DNA of 64,000 bases. It comes from HXMU1420-2 sp017643305. Its GTDB lineage: Bacteria > Pseudomonadota > Alphaproteobacteria > Rhodobacterales > Rhodobacteraceae. Below are positions 17,027-24,263 of this stretch, piece after piece. Within the stretch, counting starts at the first letter, position 1; every line of letters starts with the position of its first letter. Both the position numbers and the translations under genes were made by a program. Under the pieces are notes generated by a model. The model made no database searches, was not told the DNA's origin, and worked only from the letters and a program-made list of their open reading frames with translations. The stretch lies in the NCBI GenBank assembly GCA_965217135.1, contig OZ244249.1:3906001-3970000 (forward strand), in the 5' to 3' direction.

Positions 17027-17705
17027 AACCCTTGGGCTATTGGCCGCTTGTGCCACCGGGCTGGCTCTGAGCGCTTCTTCGCTATGGGCCTGTGCAGCCC
17101 AGCCTGGCGCGTATCCGTTGGACTTGTATGAAAACGTCCCGCAGCGCCGCGCCATCACAAAGACGCTTGAAGACATTTCCGAATATTTCAACGTGACCTT
17201 TGAAGAGGTGTGCGTAAGCCAGACCTTGTTCCAAGGACAGGCTGACGTTTTGCGCGGGGAGCTGACACTGGGCCTGCGGTTTCTGAGTTTCTACGCGGGC
17301 CGGGTGGACGGGACAGCCAGCCTCGTCGTCCTGCTGGCCCATGAAAGCGCACATCTGTTTCAGCAGGTGTCAGGGTGGTTTGACGGACATGTCGGGGCAT
17401 CGCCAACGCTACGATGTATAGAACTGCATGCGGATTTCCTGGCTGGCGGCTATGCCCGGCGATACTATGAAGCGCGCAACGGTCCGGTCACGGAGGGTGC
17501 GCTTACGCAGTTCTTTTCCGACACGCACGGGCCGTCCATTTTTTATGGCTTTGGCAATCTGAACAACCGGACCACGGCGCTGCGCGGCGCGCCATCAGAA
17601 CGATTCGAAGCATTCGCGCACGGGTTCGATATGGACCCAGCCATACCGGCGCAGGATCGCGAAAAAGGCTGGAACCAGATCAATACAGGGCTGAATTGTG
17701 CATGA
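16998..17705 (+). CDS. secreted HExxH metallopeptidase-like protein
   Basis: About 235 residues. The start is uncertain: ATGs at 16971, 16998 and 17004 are all in frame inside the end of the previous gene. Each leaves a signal peptide (LGLLAACATGLALSASSLWA). The mature protein has LLAHESAHLFQQ, a zincin HExxH, and about 25 residues later CIELHADFLAGGYA, which fits the third ligand plus the (E)xxAD segment of neutral zinc metallopeptidases. I do not know a defined member in PQQ loci. Position at the end of the relay operon, just before pqqA, suggests processing of a periplasmic partner. Confidence 0.75.
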   Translation: MPMSNWNGNKTLGLLAACATGLALSASSLWACAAQPGAYPLDLYENVPQRRAITKTLEDISEYFNVTFEEVCVSQTLFQGQADVLRGELTLGLRFLSFYAGRVDGTASLVVLLAHESAHLFQQVSGWFDGHVGASPTLRCIELHADFLAGGYARRYYEARNGPVTEGALTQFFSDTHGPSIFYGFGNLNNRTTALRGAPSERFEAFAHGFDMDPAIPAQDREKGWNQINTGLNCA

Positions 17706-17741
17706 ATTTGCAGCAGAAGACACAAGGCTTGACTGAACGTT

Positions 17742-17756
17742 ACGACTAAGGTCGAA
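17742..17756. promoter_or_regulatory. PQQ-locus repeat motif (ACGACTAAGGTCGAA), site 3
   Basis: Third and most symmetric copy (CGAC-TAAG-GTCG), ending 56 nt before pqqA. Likely the same regulator binds here and at the two other sites. Confidence 0.55.
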
Positions 17757-17812
17757 TGGGCAGGCACGGACCGAAGCCGGTATCTTTTGGTCAGTCTTAG
17801 GGAGGAATTATC

Positions 17813-17911
17813 ATGGCATGGACTAAGCCCACCAGCACCGCCATTGCGTGCGGCATGGAAATTAACATGTATGGCCCGTCGGAAGACGACGAGTTCGGAG
17901 AACTGTTCTGA
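17813..17911 (+). CDS. pqqA: PQQ precursor peptide PqqA
   Basis: A 32-residue peptide. It holds the family core CGMEINMYGPSEDDE with Glu16 and Tyr20 spaced as E-x3-Y; these two side chains are joined by PqqE and become PQQ. A strong GGGAGGAAT ribosome site lies 7 nt upstream of ATG 17813, as needed for a highly made precursor. pqqB begins 8 nt downstream. Preceded by the shared regulatory motif at 17742. Confidence 0.97.
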   Translation: MAWTKPTSTAIACGMEINMYGPSEDDEFGELF

Positions 17912-17919
17912 TCTGATCC

Positions 17920-18810
17920 ATGCAAGTCACGGTGCTTGGCGCCGGGGCGGGTGGTGGATTACCGCAATGGAATTGCGGCTGCAGAAATTGTTCTGATGCC
18001 AGAGATGGCATAATCCCACAGATGACCCAGTCGTCTGTGGGTGTTTCTGTCGATGGTAAGGACTGGGTTGTTCTTAATGCCTCCCCCGATATCCGGTCAC
18101 AGATGGCGGATAGCATCGCTATGCGTCCCAGAGGTGTGCGTCACACACCAATGCGCGCAGTTGTCCTGACGAACGGGGATATTGACCATATCGCCGGGCT
18201 GCTGACGCTGCGCGAGAAAACGGCGTTCACGGTCTTCGCAACATCGGAAACCGCCTCTGTACTGGAAGACAGCCCGGTTTTCGGTGTTCTGGATCGTGAG
18301 CTAGTTTCGTTTGCACCCGTCGTATTGGGGCAAGAATTCTCGCCGCTGCCAGGCTTGGAGGTTTTGCCGTTTGCCGTACCAGGCAAAGTGCCGCTGTTTA
18401 TGGAAGGTGATGATCTGGACCTAAAAGCCATGGGCGAACAGACAATCGGGCTACGCCTGACTGCTCTGGGGCGGGTCATGTATTACATCCCCGGCTGCGC
18501 CGAAATTCCCGACTGGTTGCTGGACAAACTGGCTGACGCCGATCTGTTGTTGTTCGATGGCACAGTCTGGATGGACGACGAAATGCAGCGCACTGGGACC
18601 GGCAAGAAATCCGGCGGACGGATGGGACATATCTCCATGACTGGGTCGGAGGGCAGCCTGTCGCGGTTTGCCGGTCTGGACGGATGCCGCAAGGTTTTCA
18701 TCCATATCAACAATACAAACCCGGTCCTGCAACCGGACGGGCCTGAACGGTCCGAGGTGCAGGCCGCAGGCTGGACCGTAGCGCAGGACGGTATGAGGAT
18801 CGCAGTATGA
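17920..18810 (+). CDS. pqqB: PQQ biosynthesis protein PqqB
   Basis: A 296-residue metallo-beta-lactamase-fold oxygenase. It begins with VLGAGAGGGLPQWNCGCRNC, the N-terminal motif of PqqB with its Cys cluster, and has TNGDIDHIAG as the degenerate histidine motif. The family hydroxylates the Tyr-derived ring of the cross-linked PqqA product before PqqC acts. Its stop overlaps the pqqC start by 4 nt. Full length. Confidence 0.96.
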   Translation: MQVTVLGAGAGGGLPQWNCGCRNCSDARDGIIPQMTQSSVGVSVDGKDWVVLNASPDIRSQMADSIAMRPRGVRHTPMRAVVLTNGDIDHIAGLLTLREKTAFTVFATSETASVLEDSPVFGVLDRELVSFAPVVLGQEFSPLPGLEVLPFAVPGKVPLFMEGDDLDLKAMGEQTIGLRLTALGRVMYYIPGCAEIPDWLLDKLADADLLLFDGTVWMDDEMQRTGTGKKSGGRMGHISMTGSEGSLSRFAGLDGCRKVFIHINNTNPVLQPDGPERSEVQAAGWTVAQDGMRIAV

Positions 18811-19553
18811 CGAGGCAAGCCGCCAGCGCAGAAGAGTTCGAGGCGCGACTGCGTCAGATCGGGGCAGAACGTTATCACGACCGGCATCCGTTTCACCGCA
18901 AGCTGCACGGCGGAGACTGTTCGATGGAACAGGTGCAGGCCTGGGTCATCAACCGGTATTATTACCAAAGCCGGATCCCCATGAAGGACGCGGCCTTCAT
19001 GTCGCGGGTCGATGACCCGGCCTTGCGCCGTGCATGGCGCAGTCGGGTTGAAGACCACGATGGGTCTGCGGATCAGGAAGGCGGCATCGCCCGGTGGCTG
19101 AGGCTGGCCGAAGCCGTTGGACTGGACCCCGATTATGTCGCCTCTACGCGTGGTGTTCTGCCGGCAACTCGATTTGCGGTGGATGCCTATGTGCGGTTCG
19201 TGCGAGAACAGCCATTGCTGCCTGCGATGGCGTCGTCGCTGACCGAACTTTTTGCCCCCAAGATCCATAAACAGCGGATCGCCGGGTTGCTGGAGCATTA
19301 CGATTTCGCCAATTCCGAGTCGATTGTCTACTTCCGGCACCGTTTGACAGAAGCACCTAAGGATGTGGCCTTCGGGTTGAAATGGGTTCTGGACCACGCA
19401 CAGACGGCAGAGACACAGGACGAAGCAGCCAATGCGCTGATATTCAAAACGAACGTTTTGTGGTCACAGTTGGATGCGCTGTGGTCGGCTTATGTGGAAC
19501 CTGCGCGCATACCGCCCGGTGGCTGGACCCCCGGCGAAGGGGCATTGAAATGA
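18807..19553 (+). CDS. pqqC: pyrroloquinoline-quinone synthase PqqC
   Basis: A 248-residue all-helical cofactorless oxidase that performs the final ring closure and eight-electron oxidation to PQQ. The segments YHDRHPFHRKLHGGDCSMEQ and WVINRYYYQSRIPMKDA hold the conserved active-site His, Arg and Tyr residues of the family. ATG 18807 overlaps the pqqB stop, and the pqqD ATG overlaps its own stop. Length is normal. Confidence 0.97.
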   Translation: MTRQAASAEEFEARLRQIGAERYHDRHPFHRKLHGGDCSMEQVQAWVINRYYYQSRIPMKDAAFMSRVDDPALRRAWRSRVEDHDGSADQEGGIARWLRLAEAVGLDPDYVASTRGVLPATRFAVDAYVRFVREQPLLPAMASSLTELFAPKIHKQRIAGLLEHYDFANSESIVYFRHRLTEAPKDVAFGLKWVLDHAQTAETQDEAANALIFKTNVLWSQLDALWSAYVEPARIPPGGWTPGEGALK

Positions 19554-19828
19554 CCGCGGATCGTGTTCCAGTTTTGCCGCGCGGCGTGCGCTGCCATCAC
19601 GACAAGGTGCGCGATGCAAATGTGCTGCTGGCCCCGGAAAAAGTTTTGATGCTGGACGGAACCGGGCATGCCATTCTCACCTCAGTTGATGGCAACCGTT
19701 CACTAGACGGGATCGCCGCACATCTGGCCGAGGTTTACGCCGCGCCAAAATCTGCGATCCTGGGAGACGTGATCGAATTTCTGGACGATTTGGCGGCGCA
19801 ACGCCTAATCGATTATGCCGATGGCTGA
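19550..19828 (+). CDS. pqqD: PQQ peptide chaperone PqqD
   Basis: A 92-residue protein that binds PqqA and presents it to PqqE (a RiPP recognition element). It shows RGVRCHHDKVRDANVLLAPE, the family pattern leading into the beta strands, and the LDGIAAHLAEVY helix. Start ATG 19550 overlaps the pqqC stop (ATGA). The C-terminus overlaps the start of pqqE by 14 nt. Confidence 0.95.
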   Translation: MTADRVPVLPRGVRCHHDKVRDANVLLAPEKVLMLDGTGHAILTSVDGNRSLDGIAAHLAEVYAAPKSAILGDVIEFLDDLAAQRLIDYADG

Positions 19829-20915
19829 TACTGTCCGGATCCCTCCTCCGCTGGCCTTGCTGGCCGAACTGACGCATCGTTGCCCGCTGTCCTGCCCTTA
19901 TTGTTCCAACCCGTTTGAACTCACAGCACGGGAACGGGAACTGGATACGGACACCTGGGCCGACATCTTTCGTCAGGCGGCTGAAATTGGCGTATTGCAG
20001 TTACATCTGTCCGGCGGCGAACCCGCATCACGCCGGGATCTGGTGGAGCTTGTCGAGGCAGCGCGGAAGGCCGGGCTTTACGTGAACCTCATTACCTCAG
20101 GCATCGGGCTGACCCGCGAGCGGCTGGAGGCGCTTGATGCGGCCGGGGTGGACCATATTCAACTGTCCTTGCAGGGCGTGCGGGCGGAAACGGCGGATTA
20201 CATCGGCGGCTACAAGGGCGGGTTTGACCGCAAGATGCAGGTCGCGGACCAGATTGCCGAGATAGGCTTTCCGCTGACGCTGAACGCGGTGATGCATCGC
20301 CACAATCTGGATGATCTCCCGGGCACGCTGGAGATGGCCGTGGAGATGGGCGCGCGCCGGATCGAAGTGGCCTGTGTGCAGTTTCAGGGCTGGGCGCTGA
20401 AGAACCGCGGCATGCTGCAGCCGTCCCGCGCGCAGGTTGACACGGCCAAAGCAACTGTCGCCGAAGCGCGCACTAGGTATCGTGGCGTGCTGGCGATCGA
20501 TTTCGTACCGCCGGATTACTTTGCCGATTATCCCAAACCCTGCATGGGCGGCTGGGGGTCGACCGGGTTGAATATCGCGCCGGACGGCACAGTGTTGCCT
20601 TGCCACGCAGCGGAAACCATTCCGGACCTGACATTCCAAAATGCCAAGGACACGCCCTTGTCCGAAATCTGGTACAACGGGGCCGCCTTCAACGCGTTTC
20701 GCGGAACCGACTGGATGCCGGAGCTGTGCCGCAGCTGTGACCGGCGCGGTCTGGATTTTGGCGGGTGCCGCTGTCAGGCGATGGCGCTGGCCGGTGACCC
20801 AGCTGCAACCGATCCCATTTGCCGCAAGTCCCCCCACCGGGCGCTGGTCGATGCCGCGATCGAAGCAGACACCGTACCTGCACCGGGCCAGCAGTTCGAG
20901 TATCGCAAGCTGTGA
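19815..20915 (+). CDS. pqqE: radical SAM enzyme PqqE
   Basis: A 366-residue radical SAM protein that forms the Glu-Tyr carbon-carbon bond in PqqA. The SAM cluster motif is HRCPLSCPYC (CxxxCxxC), followed by LSGGEP. The C-terminal SPASM domain shows clustered Cys (ELCRSCDRRG, GGCRCQAMALAGD). ATG 19815 (or 19821) lies inside the 3' end of pqqD. No fusion to PqqD is present. Confidence 0.97.
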   Translation: MPMADTVRIPPPLALLAELTHRCPLSCPYCSNPFELTARERELDTDTWADIFRQAAEIGVLQLHLSGGEPASRRDLVELVEAARKAGLYVNLITSGIGLTRERLEALDAAGVDHIQLSLQGVRAETADYIGGYKGGFDRKMQVADQIAEIGFPLTLNAVMHRHNLDDLPGTLEMAVEMGARRIEVACVQFQGWALKNRGMLQPSRAQVDTAKATVAEARTRYRGVLAIDFVPPDYFADYPKPCMGGWGSTGLNIAPDGTVLPCHAAETIPDLTFQNAKDTPLSEIWYNGAAFNAFRGTDWMPELCRSCDRRGLDFGGCRCQAMALAGDPAATDPICRKSPHRALVDAAIEADTVPAPGQQFEYRKL

Positions 20916-20966
20916 CCGAGGTCGCGTTCCCCCAAGAGCCGGCGGGCATGCCGGGAGCGTCGCGCC

Positions 20967-22130
20967 ATGAACGTCGTTAATCCCATTATGCGCGGCAGCT
21001 CCGCGTTGGTCAGAACGGCAGCCATCGAAACCACCGATCCTGACAAGGCAGCCGATCTGATCGCGGCGTTGGGTGACGAAGAATTCGCCCATGTCTTCCT
21101 GTTTGTCGCATACAGCCCCACGTTCGACCGCTTTGTAGCGGCAGCGGCGGACTGTGTTGGCGGGCGGCTCAGTGGTTGCACGACGGCAGGGGAAATAAGT
21201 CCATCGGGGTATCTGGACCAGGGGGCCGTTGCGGTCGCGCTGTCGGCATCGCATTTCGCCGTCCGATCCGTGGCCATCCCGGACCTCGACAATCTCGATG
21301 GCGACGCGATCGTGAATGATCTGCTTGACGCGCGGTATGCCCTGTCAGCGGAGTTCCCGGATTGGCCGTCGGAGTTTGGGCTGAGCATTTGTGACGGGCT
21401 GTCGACCCAGTCGGAAAACCTGCTGCTTCAAATGGCTCCAGGGCTGGCCAGCCTGCCCTTTGTCGGCGGTTCCGCAGGTGATGCGCTGGCTTTTGAAGAC
21501 ACGCCCGTGGCGCTTGGATCGCAATGTTGGAGCAACGGCGCGGTGATCTCGGTCGTGCGCAGCCGCTGTCCGATCCGGGTTTTCAGCCTGGACCATTTTC
21601 GGCCGACGGAAAAGCGGATGATTGTCACCAGCGCGACACCGGGCGACCGTCTTGTGCATGAGATCAACGGAAGCCCTGCCGCCATCGAATATGCCCGGAT
21701 GCTGGGGCTGGATGAAGCTGACTTGTCCAACAGCGTTTTTGCCGCCCACCCCATGGTCGTGCGGATGGGTGCCAAGCACTATGTACGCTCCATCATGCGG
21801 ATCGCGCCGGGCTCATCTCTGGAAATGGCCTGCGCCATCGACGAAGGCGTGGTCCTGTCGATGGCCGAAGCCACCGAAATTTCCAGCCACCTGGCCGATG
21901 AACTGGATAGGTTGGATCAGGGCCAGAAACCGGAGGCGGTACTGGCCTTTGACTGCGCCTGGCGACGGATCGACGTGGAAGAATGGCAGCTGTCCGCGCA
22001 GGTTTCCAAGATCCTGAGCGAAAATCGGGTGGTCGGGTTCAGCACTTATGGCGAACAGATCAATCGGATGCACGTGACCCAGACCATGACCGGTGTTGCG
22101 CTATACCCCTGCAATCCGACCAGCGCCTGA
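20967..22130 (+). CDS. FIST-domain protein (NosP-like candidate)
   Basis: A 387-residue cytoplasmic protein with an N-terminal FIST domain (HVFLFVAYSP, GCTTAGEISPSGY, GGSAGDALAF) and a C-terminal FIST_C domain (LDHFRPTEKRMIVTSA, AVLAFDCAWRR, VVGFSTYGEQ). It follows pqqE by 51 nt with GGGAG upstream, so it probably belongs to the pqq operon. In Pseudomonas aeruginosa a FIST protein, the heme-based nitric oxide sensor NosP, is encoded beside NahK in the exa/pqq region. Here a NahK-like kinase lies at 4439 in the same locus. Heme binding by this protein is inferred, not seen. Confidence 0.88.
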   Translation: MNVVNPIMRGSSALVRTAAIETTDPDKAADLIAALGDEEFAHVFLFVAYSPTFDRFVAAAADCVGGRLSGCTTAGEISPSGYLDQGAVAVALSASHFAVRSVAIPDLDNLDGDAIVNDLLDARYALSAEFPDWPSEFGLSICDGLSTQSENLLLQMAPGLASLPFVGGSAGDALAFEDTPVALGSQCWSNGAVISVVRSRCPIRVFSLDHFRPTEKRMIVTSATPGDRLVHEINGSPAAIEYARMLGLDEADLSNSVFAAHPMVVRMGAKHYVRSIMRIAPGSSLEMACAIDEGVVLSMAEATEISSHLADELDRLDQGQKPEAVLAFDCAWRRIDVEEWQLSAQVSKILSENRVVGFSTYGEQINRMHVTQTMTGVALYPCNPTSA

Positions 22131-22294
22131 GACAGGTCTTCAGGTGACCCTGAAAGGGTATCCGTGTATTCGAAATACGTTAATTCCAGCAGTCATAACT
22201 TGGATTGATCGCTCACAACAGATTGTGTCATTACACCGTCTTTCCTCCTTGGTGCCTATATGGCCGGGCCTTTTCGGCATAAGGCGGGGATTTC

Positions 22295-22896
22295 ATGTCT
22301 GGCAATCTTTCTGAGCTCTTGGCTGTGTCCATGGAACGGGTCGTGGTGGCGCCGTACCTGTCCGGCCACCTCGCCGAAGCGGCGCAAGCCCTGCGCCGCA
22401 TCTTGCGCACACAAACGGCGTTGTTCGGGCTGGTGTAAATGGCGCTTGGGGTTGTGGCGGTGTGCGACCCAACCCCTCCGTTCGACCGTCTGACATTCGG
22501 ATCACTGGACTGCGCCACCGATCTGGGATGCATGCACGCCGCGCGCCCGCTGGCCCATGCGCGGGCAGAGCATGTTCTGGCCTCCCGCTTAGCCGGGTTT
22601 TAAGGGCCGGTGGACGAGGTCACGGCGGATACGGGCGGTATGGACCTGATCCGACAGGAGGCCGCCTTTGGGGTGGAGCTGGGTTTCAAAGATACGCTCT
22701 GATCCATCTCGGCCAGATTCCCTCGGCCAAAGCCGCTTATCGCCTTTCGCCACCGGATGCGACCTCGGTCCAGAAATTGGAGGAGACCACACGTGATGTT
22801 GCACTCGCCAAAATCGACGGCAATATGGTCGATGATCCGGTGATCGCACGTGCGCAGGGCATTCGCGCCAAAGCCATGGAAACGACCGATGATTGA
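22295..22896 (+). pseudogene. decayed CitE/HpcH-family lyase gene
   Basis: The frame from about 22295 reads as the middle and end of a citrate lyase beta/malyl-CoA lyase-type aldolase. Landmarks are VVVAPYLSGHLAEAAQALRR, then LTFGSLDCATDLGC, ASRLAGF and MDLIRQEAAFGVELGF. It is broken by in-frame stops at 22436-22438 and 22601-22603 and by a one-base deletion near 22698. After the shift it continues LIHLGQIPSAKAAYR and KIDGNMVDDPVIARAQ, both typical of the family's C-terminus. The N-terminal barrel part is absent. Inactive. Confidence 0.75.
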
Positions 22897-23065
22897 TAAG
22901 CCAGACTTGATGAGCACGGTTTTGAGCAGTGCCACGCTACCCGATCCGACCGTATCGCGGAGCGCGTCAAAGACCGCCCAGCTTTCTTTGTTTGACTGTC
23001 TGACCTGCCGTATCGCGGGTGTGGACAAACCGCTGGCGTGCACACCGCCAATCTGGGCGCAATAA
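22889..23065 (+). pseudogene. N-terminal fragment of an MmgE/PrpD-family protein
   Basis: A 58-codon frame from ATG 22889 overlaps the end of the CitE remnant (ATGATTGA) as in an intact operon. Its text, LFDCLTCRIAGVDKPLACT, matches the first helix of MmgE/PrpD-family proteins (2-methylcitrate dehydratase type), which are about 450 residues long. The rest of the gene is missing, and a stop at 23063-23065 ends the fragment just before the hydratase gene. Confidence 0.6.
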
Positions 23066-23077
23066 TGAGGACCGGGC

Positions 23078-23902
23078 ATGAATGATGTCTCAGCTGACTG
23101 GATCGGCCACACACGCGAAGCCACCGAAACCATAACCGACAGGCAGGTGCGAGAATTTCGCGTGACGTTGGATGGGGTTCTGGACGACGGCGCACCGCTC
23201 GCCGGGCTGCATTGGTGCCTGACCCCGGAAGTATACCCGCCCGCCGATCTGGGGCGGGATGCGCACCCGAAGCTGGGCCTGTTCCTGCCCGATCTGGGCC
23301 TGCCGCGCCGGATGTGGGCCGGTGGGCGGCTATCCTACAAAGGCGAAGTCACGGCGGGAGACACCGTAACGCGCGAAACCCGCATCCGGGACATCAAGTT
23401 CAAGGAAGGGCGCACGGGCAAGCTGGGCTTTGTCACGCTGGACCATGACTATACCGTTGCAGGCGACCTGCGCGTGTCTGAAGAACACAACATCGTCTAC
23501 CGCGATGACCCGTCCCCGGACGCGCCCGGGCCGGTGCCACCGCAGGCCGAACCCTGGACGCCGCTGAAGCGCCTAGACGTGCTGCCCAATCCGACCTTGC
23601 TGTTTCGTTATTCGGCAATGACATTCAATGGCCACCGGATCCACTACGATCCTGCCTATGCCACTGGCGTCGAAGGCTATGCCGGACTGGTCGTGCACGG
23701 CCCGCTGCAATCGACCTGGATGCAGATCATGGCCACCGCCGTTCTGGGGCATCTGCCGACTGAGTTTTCCTATCGCGGCTTGTCGCCCCTGACCTGCAAC
23801 CGTCCTGCCGCGATCGAGGCCATTGCAGCAGATCAGGGCCTGTCCCTGCGCGTGCGGGATCTGGACGCAAACGTGGTGACGATGGCGGCTTCGGCAAGGT
23901 GA
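23078..23902 (+). CDS. mesaconyl-C4-CoA hydratase-like MaoC-family protein
   Basis: A 274-residue double hot-dog protein. The N-terminal half includes PRRMWAGGRLSYKGEVTAGD. The C-terminal half has the MaoC hydratase motif FNGHRIHYDPAYA followed by GYAGLVVHGPLQ, with the expected catalytic Asp/His pair region. This is the arrangement of mesaconyl-CoA or itaconyl-CoA hydratase-type enzymes in C5-dicarboxylate or acyl-CoA pathways. It looks intact, but its two upstream partners (CitE-like and PrpD-like) are both broken. ATG 23078 is preceded by GAGGA. Confidence 0.85.
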   Translation: MNDVSADWIGHTREATETITDRQVREFRVTLDGVLDDGAPLAGLHWCLTPEVYPPADLGRDAHPKLGLFLPDLGLPRRMWAGGRLSYKGEVTAGDTVTRETRIRDIKFKEGRTGKLGFVTLDHDYTVAGDLRVSEEHNIVYRDDPSPDAPGPVPPQAEPWTPLKRLDVLPNPTLLFRYSAMTFNGHRIHYDPAYATGVEGYAGLVVHGPLQSTWMQIMATAVLGHLPTEFSYRGLSPLTCNRPAAIEAIAADQGLSLRVRDLDANVVTMAASAR

Positions 23903-24263
23903 TTGGGCGGTAGAGCCCTGCACAGCCGGAGAATAACTCCTCACCTATCAACCCGTGAAACGCCGCTTCAAGGCTGCGTTCCAGATGATTAAACCAGCGG
24001 CCTGTCCCAAAGCCCCGCGGCACAAGTTCGTTAGCCACAGTCAGCGTCTGTTTTTCACCGCTTCGCAGGCGCGGGTCTGAGCGGCTGCGCACGAGGTAAA
24101 CTGGGCGCGAGGTAACCGGGTCCCCTTGCGTCAACCAATGTTGCTCTGACAGCGCAAGGCTGACAGCTCAGCGTTGGTTCAACGGCATCTGATCGCGACT
24201 GGAGGCGTTCCAGCTGCGAGCATAGCCCATCAGGAGAATTTAGTGGCGCGCGGGACGCCAGCT
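23903..24263. other. 360 bp between convergent genes, no supported gene
   Basis: A minus-strand frame here (start 24134) gives some protein-like text around 24060-23930 but runs into the hydratase gene on the other strand and matches no family that I recognise. It may be a relic. No clear terminator hairpin with a U-tract was found. Confidence 0.4.

Noticed and set aside
20097..21254. 385-codon minus-strand frame over pqqE and the FIST gene
   Set aside because: Antisense to two clear genes; no motif.
23727..24134. 135-codon minus-strand frame after the hydratase gene
   Set aside because: Part of it runs antisense to the hydratase. The segment before that is protein-like, but I cannot name a family; at most a relic.
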